64,000 nucleotides of DNA, taken from assembly GCA_016278515.1 (NCBI GenBank), contig JADQBR010000067.1, positions 1 to 64,000 on the forward strand, read 5' to 3'. Shown here piece after piece: positions 47,387 through 55,197 of this stretch. Each line of letters opens with the position of its first letter. Within the stretch, counting starts at the first letter, position 1. The notes under the pieces were generated by a model, which was not told where the DNA came from, did no database searches, and saw nothing but the letters and a program-made list of their open reading frames with translations. The DNA comes from Bacillota bacterium. Its GTDB lineage: Bacteria; Bacillota; JADQBR01. A program made the position numbers and the translations under genes.

Positions 47387-47464
47387 TTATAACCTACGTT
47401 AAACCATGGAATGCTTTCTTCCGATAAAGGGGACTCTCATCAATGGATCTTTATAACCCATCTG

Positions 47465-47483
47465 ATTACTAGTAATTTTTTTT
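47465..47483 (+). terminator. Weak terminator after the ABC-F gene
   Basis: ATTAC-TA-GTAAT (47465-47476) followed by a run of eight to nine T. A second hairpin, GGACTGGCAGAAC / GTTCTCCCAGTCC (47512-47543, one mismatch), lies between the convergent genes. Confidence 0.5.
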
Positions 47484-47648
47484 AACACAAATATTTTTAC
47501 TGTATGATAAAGGACTGGCAGAACAATTATGTTCTCCCAGTCCCATATGTTAAGCTTTTTTCATGCTCTGCTACCTTTCTCCCTGATAGTTTCTCAATAT
47601 ATTTAGGTTTGGAAAGGCCTTTATTTGATTTTGCTGCAATCTTGATGT

Positions 47649-47748
47649 TTAGAACGAGTGACACTTATTACAGAAAGTAATCGATACGTTTTCATCTTCA
47701 TTAGATTGATTCTTATTGTGACAAGTGTAACAATTCGCTAATCCTTTC
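47649..47748 (-). pseudogene. Frameshifted tail of the multiheme cytochrome (two more heme sites)
   Basis: In the +1 frame right after the cytochrome stop codon the minus strand reads on with EKGLANCYTCHNKNQ and then ITFCNKCHSF before a TAA at 47649-47651. It carries two further CxxCH heme sites. The shift occurs in the about 20 bases before the present stop. The ancestral or intended protein therefore had ten hemes. Confidence 0.75.
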
Positions 47749-48615
47749 TCAACGATTTTGACTAGTATGATTAGTTAACATACTTTCATTATGGCTACCA
47801 GGTTTCTTTAAATGGCACTCATAACAGAATTGGTTGGCGCGGGCAAAATCTGCTATTTCATCACCAGTACTAGGTTTTATAAATTTCTCTTCTCCGGGAA
47901 TTGAGTGGCAACTTATACATTCGTCAATATTTTCTCTGCCTTTATCACCATGAATTACTTCCCATTCATTCACTTCGTGAGAAGGCAAGCCGTCGATACC
48001 ACTGTGGCATGCAGAACATTCCGTGGTAATCTCCTTCTCCTTATGACAACCTATACAGCTCCACATGTTGAGTTGATTATAATTAGCTACAACTTCTTCA
48101 GCCATCTTTGCATCCCATTGGGGATAATCATCAGTTATCTTTTGATTAGCAATCTCCCATTCGGCGAGGTGTGCGTGGGCGACACCGCTATGGCACTGTA
48201 CGCAATTAATTCCAGCTTTATCATGCTTTTCATGATGAATAATTAAGTCCCCTGACGTTTTAATTTTTCGCTCAGTAGAGTGACACTGTTTACAATTTTC
48301 ACTTTTTACTTCGTCAGCGATTTCTATCGGTAAAGAAGGGGTAATATCGCTAACGTTGGAAACTTCCTCTCCATGACACGCAGTACAAGGTAGATTGCTG
48401 TGAGAAGTTAGTTTCCATGTCTCTACAGCCGGCACCATAGCATGACAGTCATCACAATTTCCTGCCTTAAACGCAGCCGACGTCTCTACTCCTTTATTTG
48501 CGTTACTTTCAGTTTGGTCTTCATCTGTAACTTTAGCGCTACACCCGTTTAATAAAAGTACTAAGACTATTACAAAGAGAACTGATACTATTACTAACAT
48601 TTGTTTTCTTTTCAT
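47749..48615 (-). CDS. Octaheme c-type cytochrome lipoprotein (truncated by frameshift)
   Basis: A 288-residue exported lipoprotein: hydrophobic signal and lipobox LLNGC (Cys25), then eight CxxCH heme sites: CDDCH, CTACH, CKQCH, CVQCH, CIGCH, CSACH, CISCH, CYECH. Extra His residues (for example HHEKHDKAG) suggest bis-His coordination, as in NapC/NrfH- and nitrite-reductase-like electron carriers. It lies at the distal end of the HybA-HybB-response regulator cluster on the same strand and would accept electrons from that membrane module on the outer face. The reading frame stops where two more heme sites follow out of frame. Confidence 0.88.
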   Translation of the reverse strand: MKRKQMLVIVSVLFVIVLVLLLNGCSAKVTDEDQTESNANKGVETSAAFKAGNCDDCHAMVPAVETWKLTSHSNLPCTACHGEEVSNVSDITPSLPIEIADEVKSENCKQCHSTERKIKTSGDLIIHHEKHDKAGINCVQCHSGVAHAHLAEWEIANQKITDDYPQWDAKMAEEVVANYNQLNMWSCIGCHKEKEITTECSACHSGIDGLPSHEVNEWEVIHGDKGRENIDECISCHSIPGEEKFIKPSTGDEIADFARANQFCYECHLKKPGSHNESMLTNHTSQNR

Positions 48616-48755
48616 AAAGCATTCTCCTCACGCTTATACATTCTGGCATTTCCCATCCCTTTAGATTGTGAATGTACCTACATTCACCTAGTTTGAGTAT
48701 GCTAATGGTTATTGAAACTAAACTAGCAGAGCATTTAAACCAAATAAGCTTTTTA

Positions 48756-49475
48756 TTATTTATCTCTACTTATAGCCAACCGATAACCTTTCCCTCTGAC
48801 AGTTTCAATATATTCAGGGTTAGAAGAGTCTTTCTCAATTTTTTCTCTAATTCGTTTTATTAACACGCTTATATTAAACTTCTCACTATTATCAACCTTG
48901 TTCCATATTTCCTCCGCAAGTTTTTCTTTTGAAAAAACAAAATTTGGGTTAGAAGCTAAAATGTTAAACAGTTGAAACTCCCTTGGGGTAAGAACCAATT
49001 TTTTATTGTTTACTAATACTTCATGCGTTCTTTGATTGACCTTAATTTTCCCCACCAACTGGTAGGAACACCCTACCGGGCTCTTTCTTCTTTTGATTAT
49101 CGCCTGGACCCTTAAAACTAATTCCCTAGAGCTACAAGGTTTTGCTACATAATCGTCACCGCCCATTCTAAACCCCATTAATCGGTCAAGTTCTCCATTC
49201 TTAGACGATAGAATTATTATCGGTACATTAGATATTTTTTTTACTTTACTGCATACTTCAAAACCATCCATCTTCGGTAAATTGACCTCTAGAATAATAA
49301 GATCCGGTTGCTCTTGTTTAAAAATTTCAAACCCCTTTTCTCCATCGGTTGCTACCACAACTTGAAAATTACTTTTTATTAATGCAGCGCTTACCTGTTC
49401 AAGCACTTCCTGTTGATTGTCAATAATAAGAATTTTCCCGTGTGACAGATTCTGTTTCTTATTTTTATCGACCAT
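48756..49475 (-). CDS. OmpR-type response regulator with atypical receiver
   Basis: A 239-residue protein with a CheY-like receiver (12-127) and a winged-helix DNA-binding domain (about 140-238, ending ETVRGKGYRLAI). The position of the phosphoacceptor Asp is Glu63 (ILEVNLPKMDG), and one of the two acidic-pocket residues is Asn20 (IIDNQQEV). The Lys of SSKNGE is kept. It is therefore probably not phosphorylated and may act as a constitutive or ligand-controlled regulator. It follows the HybB-like gene by 6 bases. Confidence 0.92.
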   Translation of the reverse strand: MVDKNKKQNLSHGKILIIDNQQEVLEQVSAALIKSNFQVVVATDGEKGFEIFKQEQPDLIILEVNLPKMDGFEVCSKVKKISNVPIIILSSKNGELDRLMGFRMGGDDYVAKPCSSRELVLRVQAIIKRRKSPVGCSYQLVGKIKVNQRTHEVLVNNKKLVLTPREFQLFNILASNPNFVFSKEKLAEEIWNKVDNSEKFNISVLIKRIREKIEKDSSNPEYIETVRGKGYRLAISRDK

Positions 49476-49481
49476 AGCAAC

Positions 49482-50645
49482 TTACACCAGACTTGAATGA
49501 TTATTTATATCTGTACCATTGCTATGTTCCTCAACTACCGGGAAATTTTCAATAACAAAGATATAAATTAAAACTTCTAAGGAAATCAATCCTAGTGTGA
49601 TTAATATTTCGGTAAGACTAGGTACGTAGACCTTGTTAAAGTAATGAGCTAGCCCCAATGAGCTGGCATTCAACCTGTTAAACAGTATTCCGATAATCAA
49701 TGCTATTGACGTCGTTAGTAATCCTGCTTCGTTACTACGTATTGATTTAAACAGCAGCAGGTAAGCTGGAATAATTATCACTAACATTTCAGTAATAAAT
49801 AACCCGCTCTCCATACTGTTAGTAAAGACTTGTGACAACTCACCGCGATTAATCAAATCTGCCAATTTAAGTATTACGTAGGCTAACACCACAGCAGGTA
49901 TCCCTTTGGTAAACCTTGAAAGCATTGGAATTTCATCGATCTTCATAGAACGCCCCACTAATATTGCTTCAAACACTACAACAGCTAATCCTAGTATGAT
50001 AGAGGATACGAAAAACATTAGAGGTAATAATGGTGTATACCACAAAGCATGCAGCTTATCAGGTAGGATTAATAATAATGTACCTAGAGATGATTGATGT
50101 AATGTTGATAATATTATCCCTGCAATGACCAATGGGATATACATACTTTTCACTAACCTAGTAGGCATTTGCCAACCAAATTTTTCAGAGATAGAAGGTA
50201 ACAATTCTAGAAAGAGTACTATTGTATATAGCATTACACACCATGCAACTTCAAACATTGCTGAATGGGGCTGCCACATTACAACTGGATGCCAAATGTC
50301 CCATGGCTGCCCCAAGTCAAGTAATAAACTGAATATTACCATGAGGTATCCAAGAAAACCTGTTAAAACGGCAGGTCTGGCTAATGAATGGAATTGGTCT
50401 TGACCAAAGATGTAGACGATTGCTGCAGTCGCAAATGCACCTGCCCCTAAGGCAACCCCTCCGATCACATCTAAACTTATCCACAGTCCCCATGGATACT
50501 GATCATTTAAATTAGTTACGGCACTCAACCCAAATACAAACCTACATACCATGGCTATCAGCCCAGCAAAAAATACTGTTGCTAATGCAATCCGTACCCG
50601 TGTCATTCGAAATATGAACTCACTATTCAGTATCCTTATTTCCAT
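49482..50645 (-). CDS. HybB/NrfD-like quinone-interacting membrane subunit
   Basis: A 387-residue membrane protein with about ten helices of the NrfD/PsrC/HybB family. DQYPWGLWISLDVIGGVALGAGAFATAA is the N-terminal hallmark, with DLGQPWDIWHPVVMWQPHSAMFEVAWCVMLY as the HybB-type quinone-site segment. It transfers electrons between menaquinone and the ferredoxin partner. The start is ATG 50645 with GAGGTGAAG upstream; longer in-frame starts overlap the ferredoxin gene. Ends 6 bases before the response regulator. Confidence 0.88.
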   Translation of the reverse strand: MEIRILNSEFIFRMTRVRIALATVFFAGLIAMVCRFVFGLSAVTNLNDQYPWGLWISLDVIGGVALGAGAFATAAIVYIFGQDQFHSLARPAVLTGFLGYLMVIFSLLLDLGQPWDIWHPVVMWQPHSAMFEVAWCVMLYTIVLFLELLPSISEKFGWQMPTRLVKSMYIPLVIAGIILSTLHQSSLGTLLLILPDKLHALWYTPLLPLMFFVSSIILGLAVVVFEAILVGRSMKIDEIPMLSRFTKGIPAVVLAYVILKLADLINRGELSQVFTNSMESGLFITEMLVIIIPAYLLLFKSIRSNEAGLLTTSIALIIGILFNRLNASSLGLAHYFNKVYVPSLTEILITLGLISLEVLIYIFVIENFPVVEEHSNGTDINNHSSLV

Positions 50646-51528
50646 TATCTTCACCTCTTTCTCCTTCAACTCTGGTCTTAAACTTAGTCCACGAGTAGGC
50701 ACCTACTAAAGACAGACCGCTGGCTACAACAATGGCCGGTATTTTAGACATAGTGTCCCATGTGTAGTCAGGAAGAGCCCTCTTAGTTACGTCCTCTCTA
50801 AAGCCTATATCCTTAAATGGTACGTCGGAAATGTAGAGAAAAGATGTGCCACCTGCTTCGTGTAAACCATAAATGTGCTGAATATATTTAGTAGGATTAT
50901 CTTTTAATCTTTTCTGAGCTAGCTCAACTAATTGTGACCGCTTTCCGAATGTGGTAGCACCAGACGGACAAGCTGCTGTGCAAACTGGCTGCTGGCCGTT
51001 TTTCAACCTTTGAAAACACATAATACATTTGGTAACCAGGGGTGCTTTGCTGTCCCACTCGTATCTAGGAATTCCAAATGGACAAGCAGTCATACAATAT
51101 CTACAGCCAATACACTTCCATCCTTCGTATACCACCGGACCACTTTCTTCTTTGTACAAAGCCCCAACGGGACAAGCAGATGCACAAGCTGGCTCTAAAC
51201 AATGGAAACACTGATTACGAACATTTCGTTTTTCTTGCTTTCCATTCACATCAACTTCAACAGTTCTAATGAAGGTCCAGGCTTCCGGCGACAGGTCCTC
51301 AACATTCTGTCCCCCGTTTAGCCCATAGTAGGACTGGCATGCCATCTGGCACATCTTGCACTCTACACATTTTGTCACATCCGTTAGAACTGCATATTGT
51401 TCCGTATTGTTATCATTAACATTTGGTAGGTCTAATGGCTCAGAAGCCATAGCAGGCAATGATTTGCCTCCAACAGTTAATATAGCTATGGAAGAACCCC
51501 CCAGTTTAAGAAACTCTCTTCTATTCAT
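50623..51528 (-). CDS. HybA-like exported four-cluster ferredoxin
   Basis: About 301 residues. Twin-arginine signal NRREFLKLGG, four [4Fe-4S] binding groups with 16 cysteines (CVECKMCQMAC; CFHCLEPACASAC; CIGCRYCMTAC; CIMC...CTAAC), and a C-terminal membrane helix (AIVVASGLSLVGAYSW). This is the HybA layout. It should sit outside the membrane and pass electrons to or from the NrfD-like partner, whose gene overlaps its end by 23 bases. No hydrogenase large/small subunit or molybdopterin subunit is nearby. An ATG 18 bases further upstream is an alternative start. Confidence 0.9.
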   Translation of the reverse strand: MNRREFLKLGGSSIAILTVGGKSLPAMASEPLDLPNVNDNNTEQYAVLTDVTKCVECKMCQMACQSYYGLNGGQNVEDLSPEAWTFIRTVEVDVNGKQEKRNVRNQCFHCLEPACASACPVGALYKEESGPVVYEGWKCIGCRYCMTACPFGIPRYEWDSKAPLVTKCIMCFQRLKNGQQPVCTAACPSGATTFGKRSQLVELAQKRLKDNPTKYIQHIYGLHEAGGTSFLYISDVPFKDIGFREDVTKRALPDYTWDTMSKIPAIVVASGLSLVGAYSWTKFKTRVEGERGEDNGNKDTE

Positions 51529-51573
51529 GAAATCGCCCCATTTCATTAGCTTTTTACTCTTATAGTTTCCTTG

Positions 51574-51717
51574 TTAGAAAACTGTATTGTAGGCAATAGT
51601 TCCTAAAATCCCTAACAGCACAATTCCAATGATAACAATAAGTGTGATAGCAATTTTTTCATTACCAAGTATCTTAGCTAATCCAGCTGTACAAATCATT
51701 AAACCTATTATTCTCAT
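51574..51717 (-). CDS. Small membrane protein, 47 residues (a)
   Basis: Starts MRIIGLMICTAGLAKILGNEK and continues with one long hydrophobic helix (IAITLIVIIGIVLLGILGTIAY). ATG with AGGAGG 8 bases upstream, 45 bases before the HybA gene, same strand. Probably a structural membrane partner of the HybAB module. Not recognised as a family. Confidence 0.7.
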   Translation of the reverse strand: MRIIGLMICTAGLAKILGNEKIAITLIVIIGIVLLGILGTIAYNTVF

Positions 51718-51794
51718 CTTCTTACAACCTCCTCTAACCCCAATAATTTTGCCTTCTTTGATGTAATAATACCTGCTTCAGTCAAGCATTGTGA

Positions 51795-51938
51795 TTAAAA
51801 GAACAACCTAAAGCAGACAAATCCAAGTAGTCCAAAATACACTACACCGGTTAATGTTAAGAAAGCCCCGGCTACAAAACGTTTACCTAGAAGACAGGTC
51901 AACCCTACGCCAGTAAGCATAATTAACAATGTATCCAT
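51795..51938 (-). CDS. Small membrane protein, 47 residues (b)
   Basis: Starts MDTLLIMLTGVGLTCLLGKR and has two short hydrophobic stretches with Gly/Leu bias. ATG at 51938 with AAAGGAGCG upstream; the frame continues upstream without homology or a ribosome site. Same length and strand as the small protein just downstream, giving a tandem pair at the head of the redox module. Confidence 0.65.
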   Translation of the reverse strand: MDTLLIMLTGVGLTCLLGKRFVAGAFLTLTGVVYFGLLGFVCFRLFF

Positions 51939-52150
51939 GAATGTCGCTCCTTTCTTTAACGTTCGTAAGATTAGTTTTCTTTCTAATTTGATTCTAACAA
52001 TAAAACATTGCCTAACAGTTAGACTCCTAATGCAGTCTCCATGCAATATAATTGGATTTCAATAAAGAAATGGGGTAAAAAATAAAGAACATCTTGCTAT
52101 TTTAATAGAATGATTGGTATATTCTTGCAGTATTGCTACTGATTCATAAC

Positions 52151-52190
52151 AAAAAAATACCGGCTTCCCCAAATGGGTAATTACCGGTAT
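52151..52190 (-). terminator. Terminator of the sensor kinase / response regulator operon
   Basis: On the minus strand ATACCGG (52190-52184) pairs with CCGGTAT (52163-52157), with inner TTACCC/GGGGAA pairs, followed by seven T. It separates the two-component operon from the HybA module. Confidence 0.8.
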
Positions 52191-52353
52191 CAACGCAGGA
52201 AATGACCTTGAATTTCACGTATTATATAGTTATATTTTTGCTTAAAGTTTGCAATAATGATTGCAAAAACATTTTAATATGAACATTATCATTACACCAC
52301 ATGTAATATTTTTCACAATTTATTAATAAAAAATAGACCAATCTCTAATTATA

Positions 52354-53046
52354 CTATTCAGATGACAATTTATAACCAACACCCCAAACTGTTTTCACAA
52401 AATCTATATCATTGGAAAATAATTTTAATTTTTCTCTCAACCTACTTACCATTACAGTAACATTATCAGTATCTCCAAGATAATCACTGTCCCATATTAT
52501 CTCCAACAATTCTTCTCTAGTAAAGACTTGATTTGGTCTACTGGCCAGCAACCAAAGTAAATTAAATTCTTTCGGTGTCACGAAGACTATTTTATCTTTC
52601 ACTCTAACTTCATGATTGTGTCTATTGATACTAAGTGCCCCAACTATCACTACACCAGTGTCTTGACTTACTGCAGGGGAACCTTCGCATCTTCTTAATA
52701 CAGCATTTACCCTCATAACCAGCTCTGACGGACTAAAGGGTTTGACCAGGTAATCATCTCCGCCTAATCGAAATCCCATCAGTCGATCCACTTCGTCTCC
52801 TTTTGCAGATAGTATTATTATCGGAACACCATGGTTCTGCCTTAGAAGACGGCAAACTTCATAACCATCAAGTTTTGGCAGCATTAAGTCGAGAATTACT
52901 AAATGAGGTTTCTCCATATCAAATACTTCCAGCGCAGCCTCTCCGTCCATAGCAGTCACAACCTCAAAACCTTCTTTAACCAATCTAAATTTTACAATTT
53001 TGATAATGTCCGGCTCATCATCAACTACTAAAATTTTTCTTTTCAT
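52354..53046 (-). CDS. OmpR-type response regulator
   Basis: A 230-residue regulator with a complete receiver: acidic pocket D9-D10, phosphoacceptor D53 (LVILDLMLPKLDG), Lys in LSAKGD, and a winged-helix output domain. The start is ATG 53046 after GGAGGG; it overlaps the kinase gene by 26 bases, so the pair is translationally coupled. Probable partner of the heme-binding kinase; the HybA-HybB-cytochrome module next door is its likely target. Confidence 0.93.
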   Translation of the reverse strand: MKRKILVVDDEPDIIKIVKFRLVKEGFEVVTAMDGEAALEVFDMEKPHLVILDLMLPKLDGYEVCRLLRQNHGVPIIILSAKGDEVDRLMGFRLGGDDYLVKPFSPSELVMRVNAVLRRCEGSPAVSQDTGVVIVGALSINRHNHEVRVKDKIVFVTPKEFNLLWLLASRPNQVFTREELLEIIWDSDYLGDTDNVTVMVSRLREKLKLFSNDIDFVKTVWGVGYKLSSE

Positions 53047-54727
53047 GGTATCCCTCCAAAAGTTTATGTTGGTCAAGCGGAAGTAACACGTGAAAGGTAC
53101 TTCCTACTCCGACTTTACTTTCAACCCATATGGTGCCATTATGTAAAACCATAAGACTTTTAGCTAGAGCTAGTCCTAAGCCGCTTCCTCGATGGCGTCG
53201 AGTAGAACTATTACCCACCTGCCTAAACGCCTCAAAAATTGTCTCCAGTTCATTTTGCGGTATTCCCGGCCCCGAATCTTCAACGGAGAATACTATACCT
53301 TCTTTTGCTTCATTTACCGACACTATTATCTTTTGTCCATGCTCTGAGAATTTTATGGCATTATCAACTAAATTCGTCAGCACGTGGCTTATTTTTGCGC
53401 GGTCCGCTAAAACATTAGGCAAATCAATATCTGGAATTTCAGTAACTAAGGCAATATCTTTTTTCATTGCTAATGGTTCTAAACATCTAACCACTGTTTT
53501 ACAGACATTTTTTGGTGAAATATTTTCCAGTGTTAGTTCCATCTTCCTTGCTTCGATGCGAGCCATGTCCAGTATATCATTGATATTATCTAATAGTTCT
53601 TTGCTGCTGCGCTGAATATCAGATAAATATTCCGTTTGTTCTTTAGTAACATTTCCGGCTAGACCTTCTTGCATCATTTCAGTAAAAGCCATAATAGAAG
53701 TTAAGGGAGTCCTTAATTCGTGGCTGACGCTGGCAAGAAATTCCGATTGTATTTTGTTAGCTTTCGCCAACTGGCGATTTACAGCAATTAAGTTTTGTTC
53801 TTGATCCCTTAGCTGTTTGTTGGCTTTCCTTAATTGTTCTGTTCTAGAAACAACTTGGCTTTCAAGTCCTTCGTAAAACTTCCGTAATTTTTCAGCCATC
53901 TTTTTAAATGCTTGATATAAAACCCCAAACTCTTCTGGCAATTTCTCTTCAGACCAAGTTTTTTTAAGCTTCCCATCCCCAATCTCTTGAGACATCCACA
54001 CTAAGTATTGTAATGGCTTATGTACAGTTACTCTCATTAGGTAATAAAGACTTATTATCAACAAAAAGATTAATAATAAGTTAATAACAGCGTGTGCCTT
54101 AATATCAGTCATGATTCTTTCTTGAAAGGCAGTCATAGGAATCGAAATACTTACCGCTCCTGCTAAGTCTCCTTCGTCGTATGCTGGAGCTCTGTAGTTA
54201 CCAGCAATTTCTTTACCATGACAGCCTAAACAACTATCATTAATGCTGATGGGTACCAAATAGAAGAATGTGGATATACCGTTATTATTATCAATATCAA
54301 AAGCACTTCGCTGGTTGGGGTTAGCTTGTAGTTCAGTGAGCAATTGTTTCTCAATGCTTTGCTGAACATGACTGATATCTTCATCGAGCAGCCAGATTTC
54401 CTTAAATCTCCAAACTATTTCGTCGTCAAACAGTGCTCTAACACCTTCTTCGGCTGCCTCAGGTGATAAGTGTTTAAACTCAGTTGGTTGTTCCAAATTA
54501 TTGTTGTTTTGATACGGTACCGGCTCATTATGTTGTGCTATGAATGCTCGAATTCCTAAAAATTGTGAAGCAATTAAGCGTGCTTGATAACACATTTCTG
54601 CCTCTGTCCTATCTTTCAAACGGTTTACACTTAAATATAGGTTAATGCCACCAGATAATAAGGTTAGCACTATTATTGCAGCCATTAGTCGGGCAAATAT
54701 ACTATGTCCTAATTGGAGTAAACCCAC
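53021..54727 (-). CDS. Membrane sensor histidine kinase with c-type heme site
   Basis: A 568-residue kinase. TM1 about 12-34, an outer domain with the heme site CLGCH at 166-170 (resembling Tll0287-like sensor domains), TM2 about 212-231, a HAMP-like linker with coiled coil to 325, HisKA with H336 (SVSHELRTPLTS), and HATPase (NLVDNAIKF, EDSGPGIP, GSGLGLALAKSLM). The heme suggests sensing of redox state or small ligands such as NO outside the membrane. Overlaps the response regulator gene. GTG/ATG start region is clear. Confidence 0.93.
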   Translation of the reverse strand: MGLLQLGHSIFARLMAAIIVLTLLSGGINLYLSVNRLKDRTEAEMCYQARLIASQFLGIRAFIAQHNEPVPYQNNNNLEQPTEFKHLSPEAAEEGVRALFDDEIVWRFKEIWLLDEDISHVQQSIEKQLLTELQANPNQRSAFDIDNNNGISTFFYLVPISINDSCLGCHGKEIAGNYRAPAYDEGDLAGAVSISIPMTAFQERIMTDIKAHAVINLLLIFLLIISLYYLMRVTVHKPLQYLVWMSQEIGDGKLKKTWSEEKLPEEFGVLYQAFKKMAEKLRKFYEGLESQVVSRTEQLRKANKQLRDQEQNLIAVNRQLAKANKIQSEFLASVSHELRTPLTSIMAFTEMMQEGLAGNVTKEQTEYLSDIQRSSKELLDNINDILDMARIEARKMELTLENISPKNVCKTVVRCLEPLAMKKDIALVTEIPDIDLPNVLADRAKISHVLTNLVDNAIKFSEHGQKIIVSVNEAKEGIVFSVEDSGPGIPQNELETIFEAFRQVGNSSTRRHRGSGLGLALAKSLMVLHNGTIWVESKVGVGSTFHVLLPLDQHKLLEGYHEKKNFSS

Positions 54728-54834
54728 TCATATCCCCCCATTACATGATATGCATAATTCCTGAAAAAATAGATATCAGTATTTCAGGGAAAAAAATTAG
54801 TTTATAAAGAATTTGGTAAGATTCGTAAAAATTA

Positions 54835-55096
54835 TTAAGGACTGCTTCCGTCTAATTTTATTTTATAGGTCTCCAGCTTTTTATCCCATAGCAAACTGTA
54901 GGAATAACGCAACCGATAATCCGGAATTAATTGTTCATTACTTGGTATTACTTCTCTGTTATAAACATCAAGACCTGCATAATTTACCTTAACTGCGTTA
55001 TTTTCCCAAAATTTTTCTTTATCCGGCCACACCTTAACCCAATCACTGTTAACACTCCAAAGGCCGCCCTTCCATTCTGTCCATCCAACCTAAATT
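54835..55096 (-). pseudogene. ORF remnant of unknown origin upstream of the kinase
   Basis: One open frame reads VGWTEWKGGLWSVNSDW, then about 65 more residues (YNREVIPSNEQLIPDYRLRYSYSLLW). It has protein-like composition but begins just after an in-frame stop, with no convincing start or ribosome site. It may be the C-terminal part of a lost gene. Confidence 0.35.
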
Positions 55097-55144
55097 CTTT
55101 TTTTTGATTGAATAATACATTTCCCCTCAATTTTGAAGTTAAAA

Positions 55145-55167
55145 GACCATATGCGTGGCATATGGTC
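55145..55167 (-). terminator. Terminator of the aminomutase-like gene
   Basis: A perfect 10-bp stem GACCATATGC / GCATATGGTC with a three-base loop, followed on the minus strand by TTTT. Confidence 0.7.
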
Positions 55168-55197
55168 AATGGTGTCAATTATAGAATATGCTTTAAT

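Noticed and set aside
54984-55178. 64-codon minus-strand ORF spanning the aminomutase terminator
   Set aside because: It overlaps the terminator hairpin and the better coding frame of the remnant at 54835-55096, and has no ribosome binding site.
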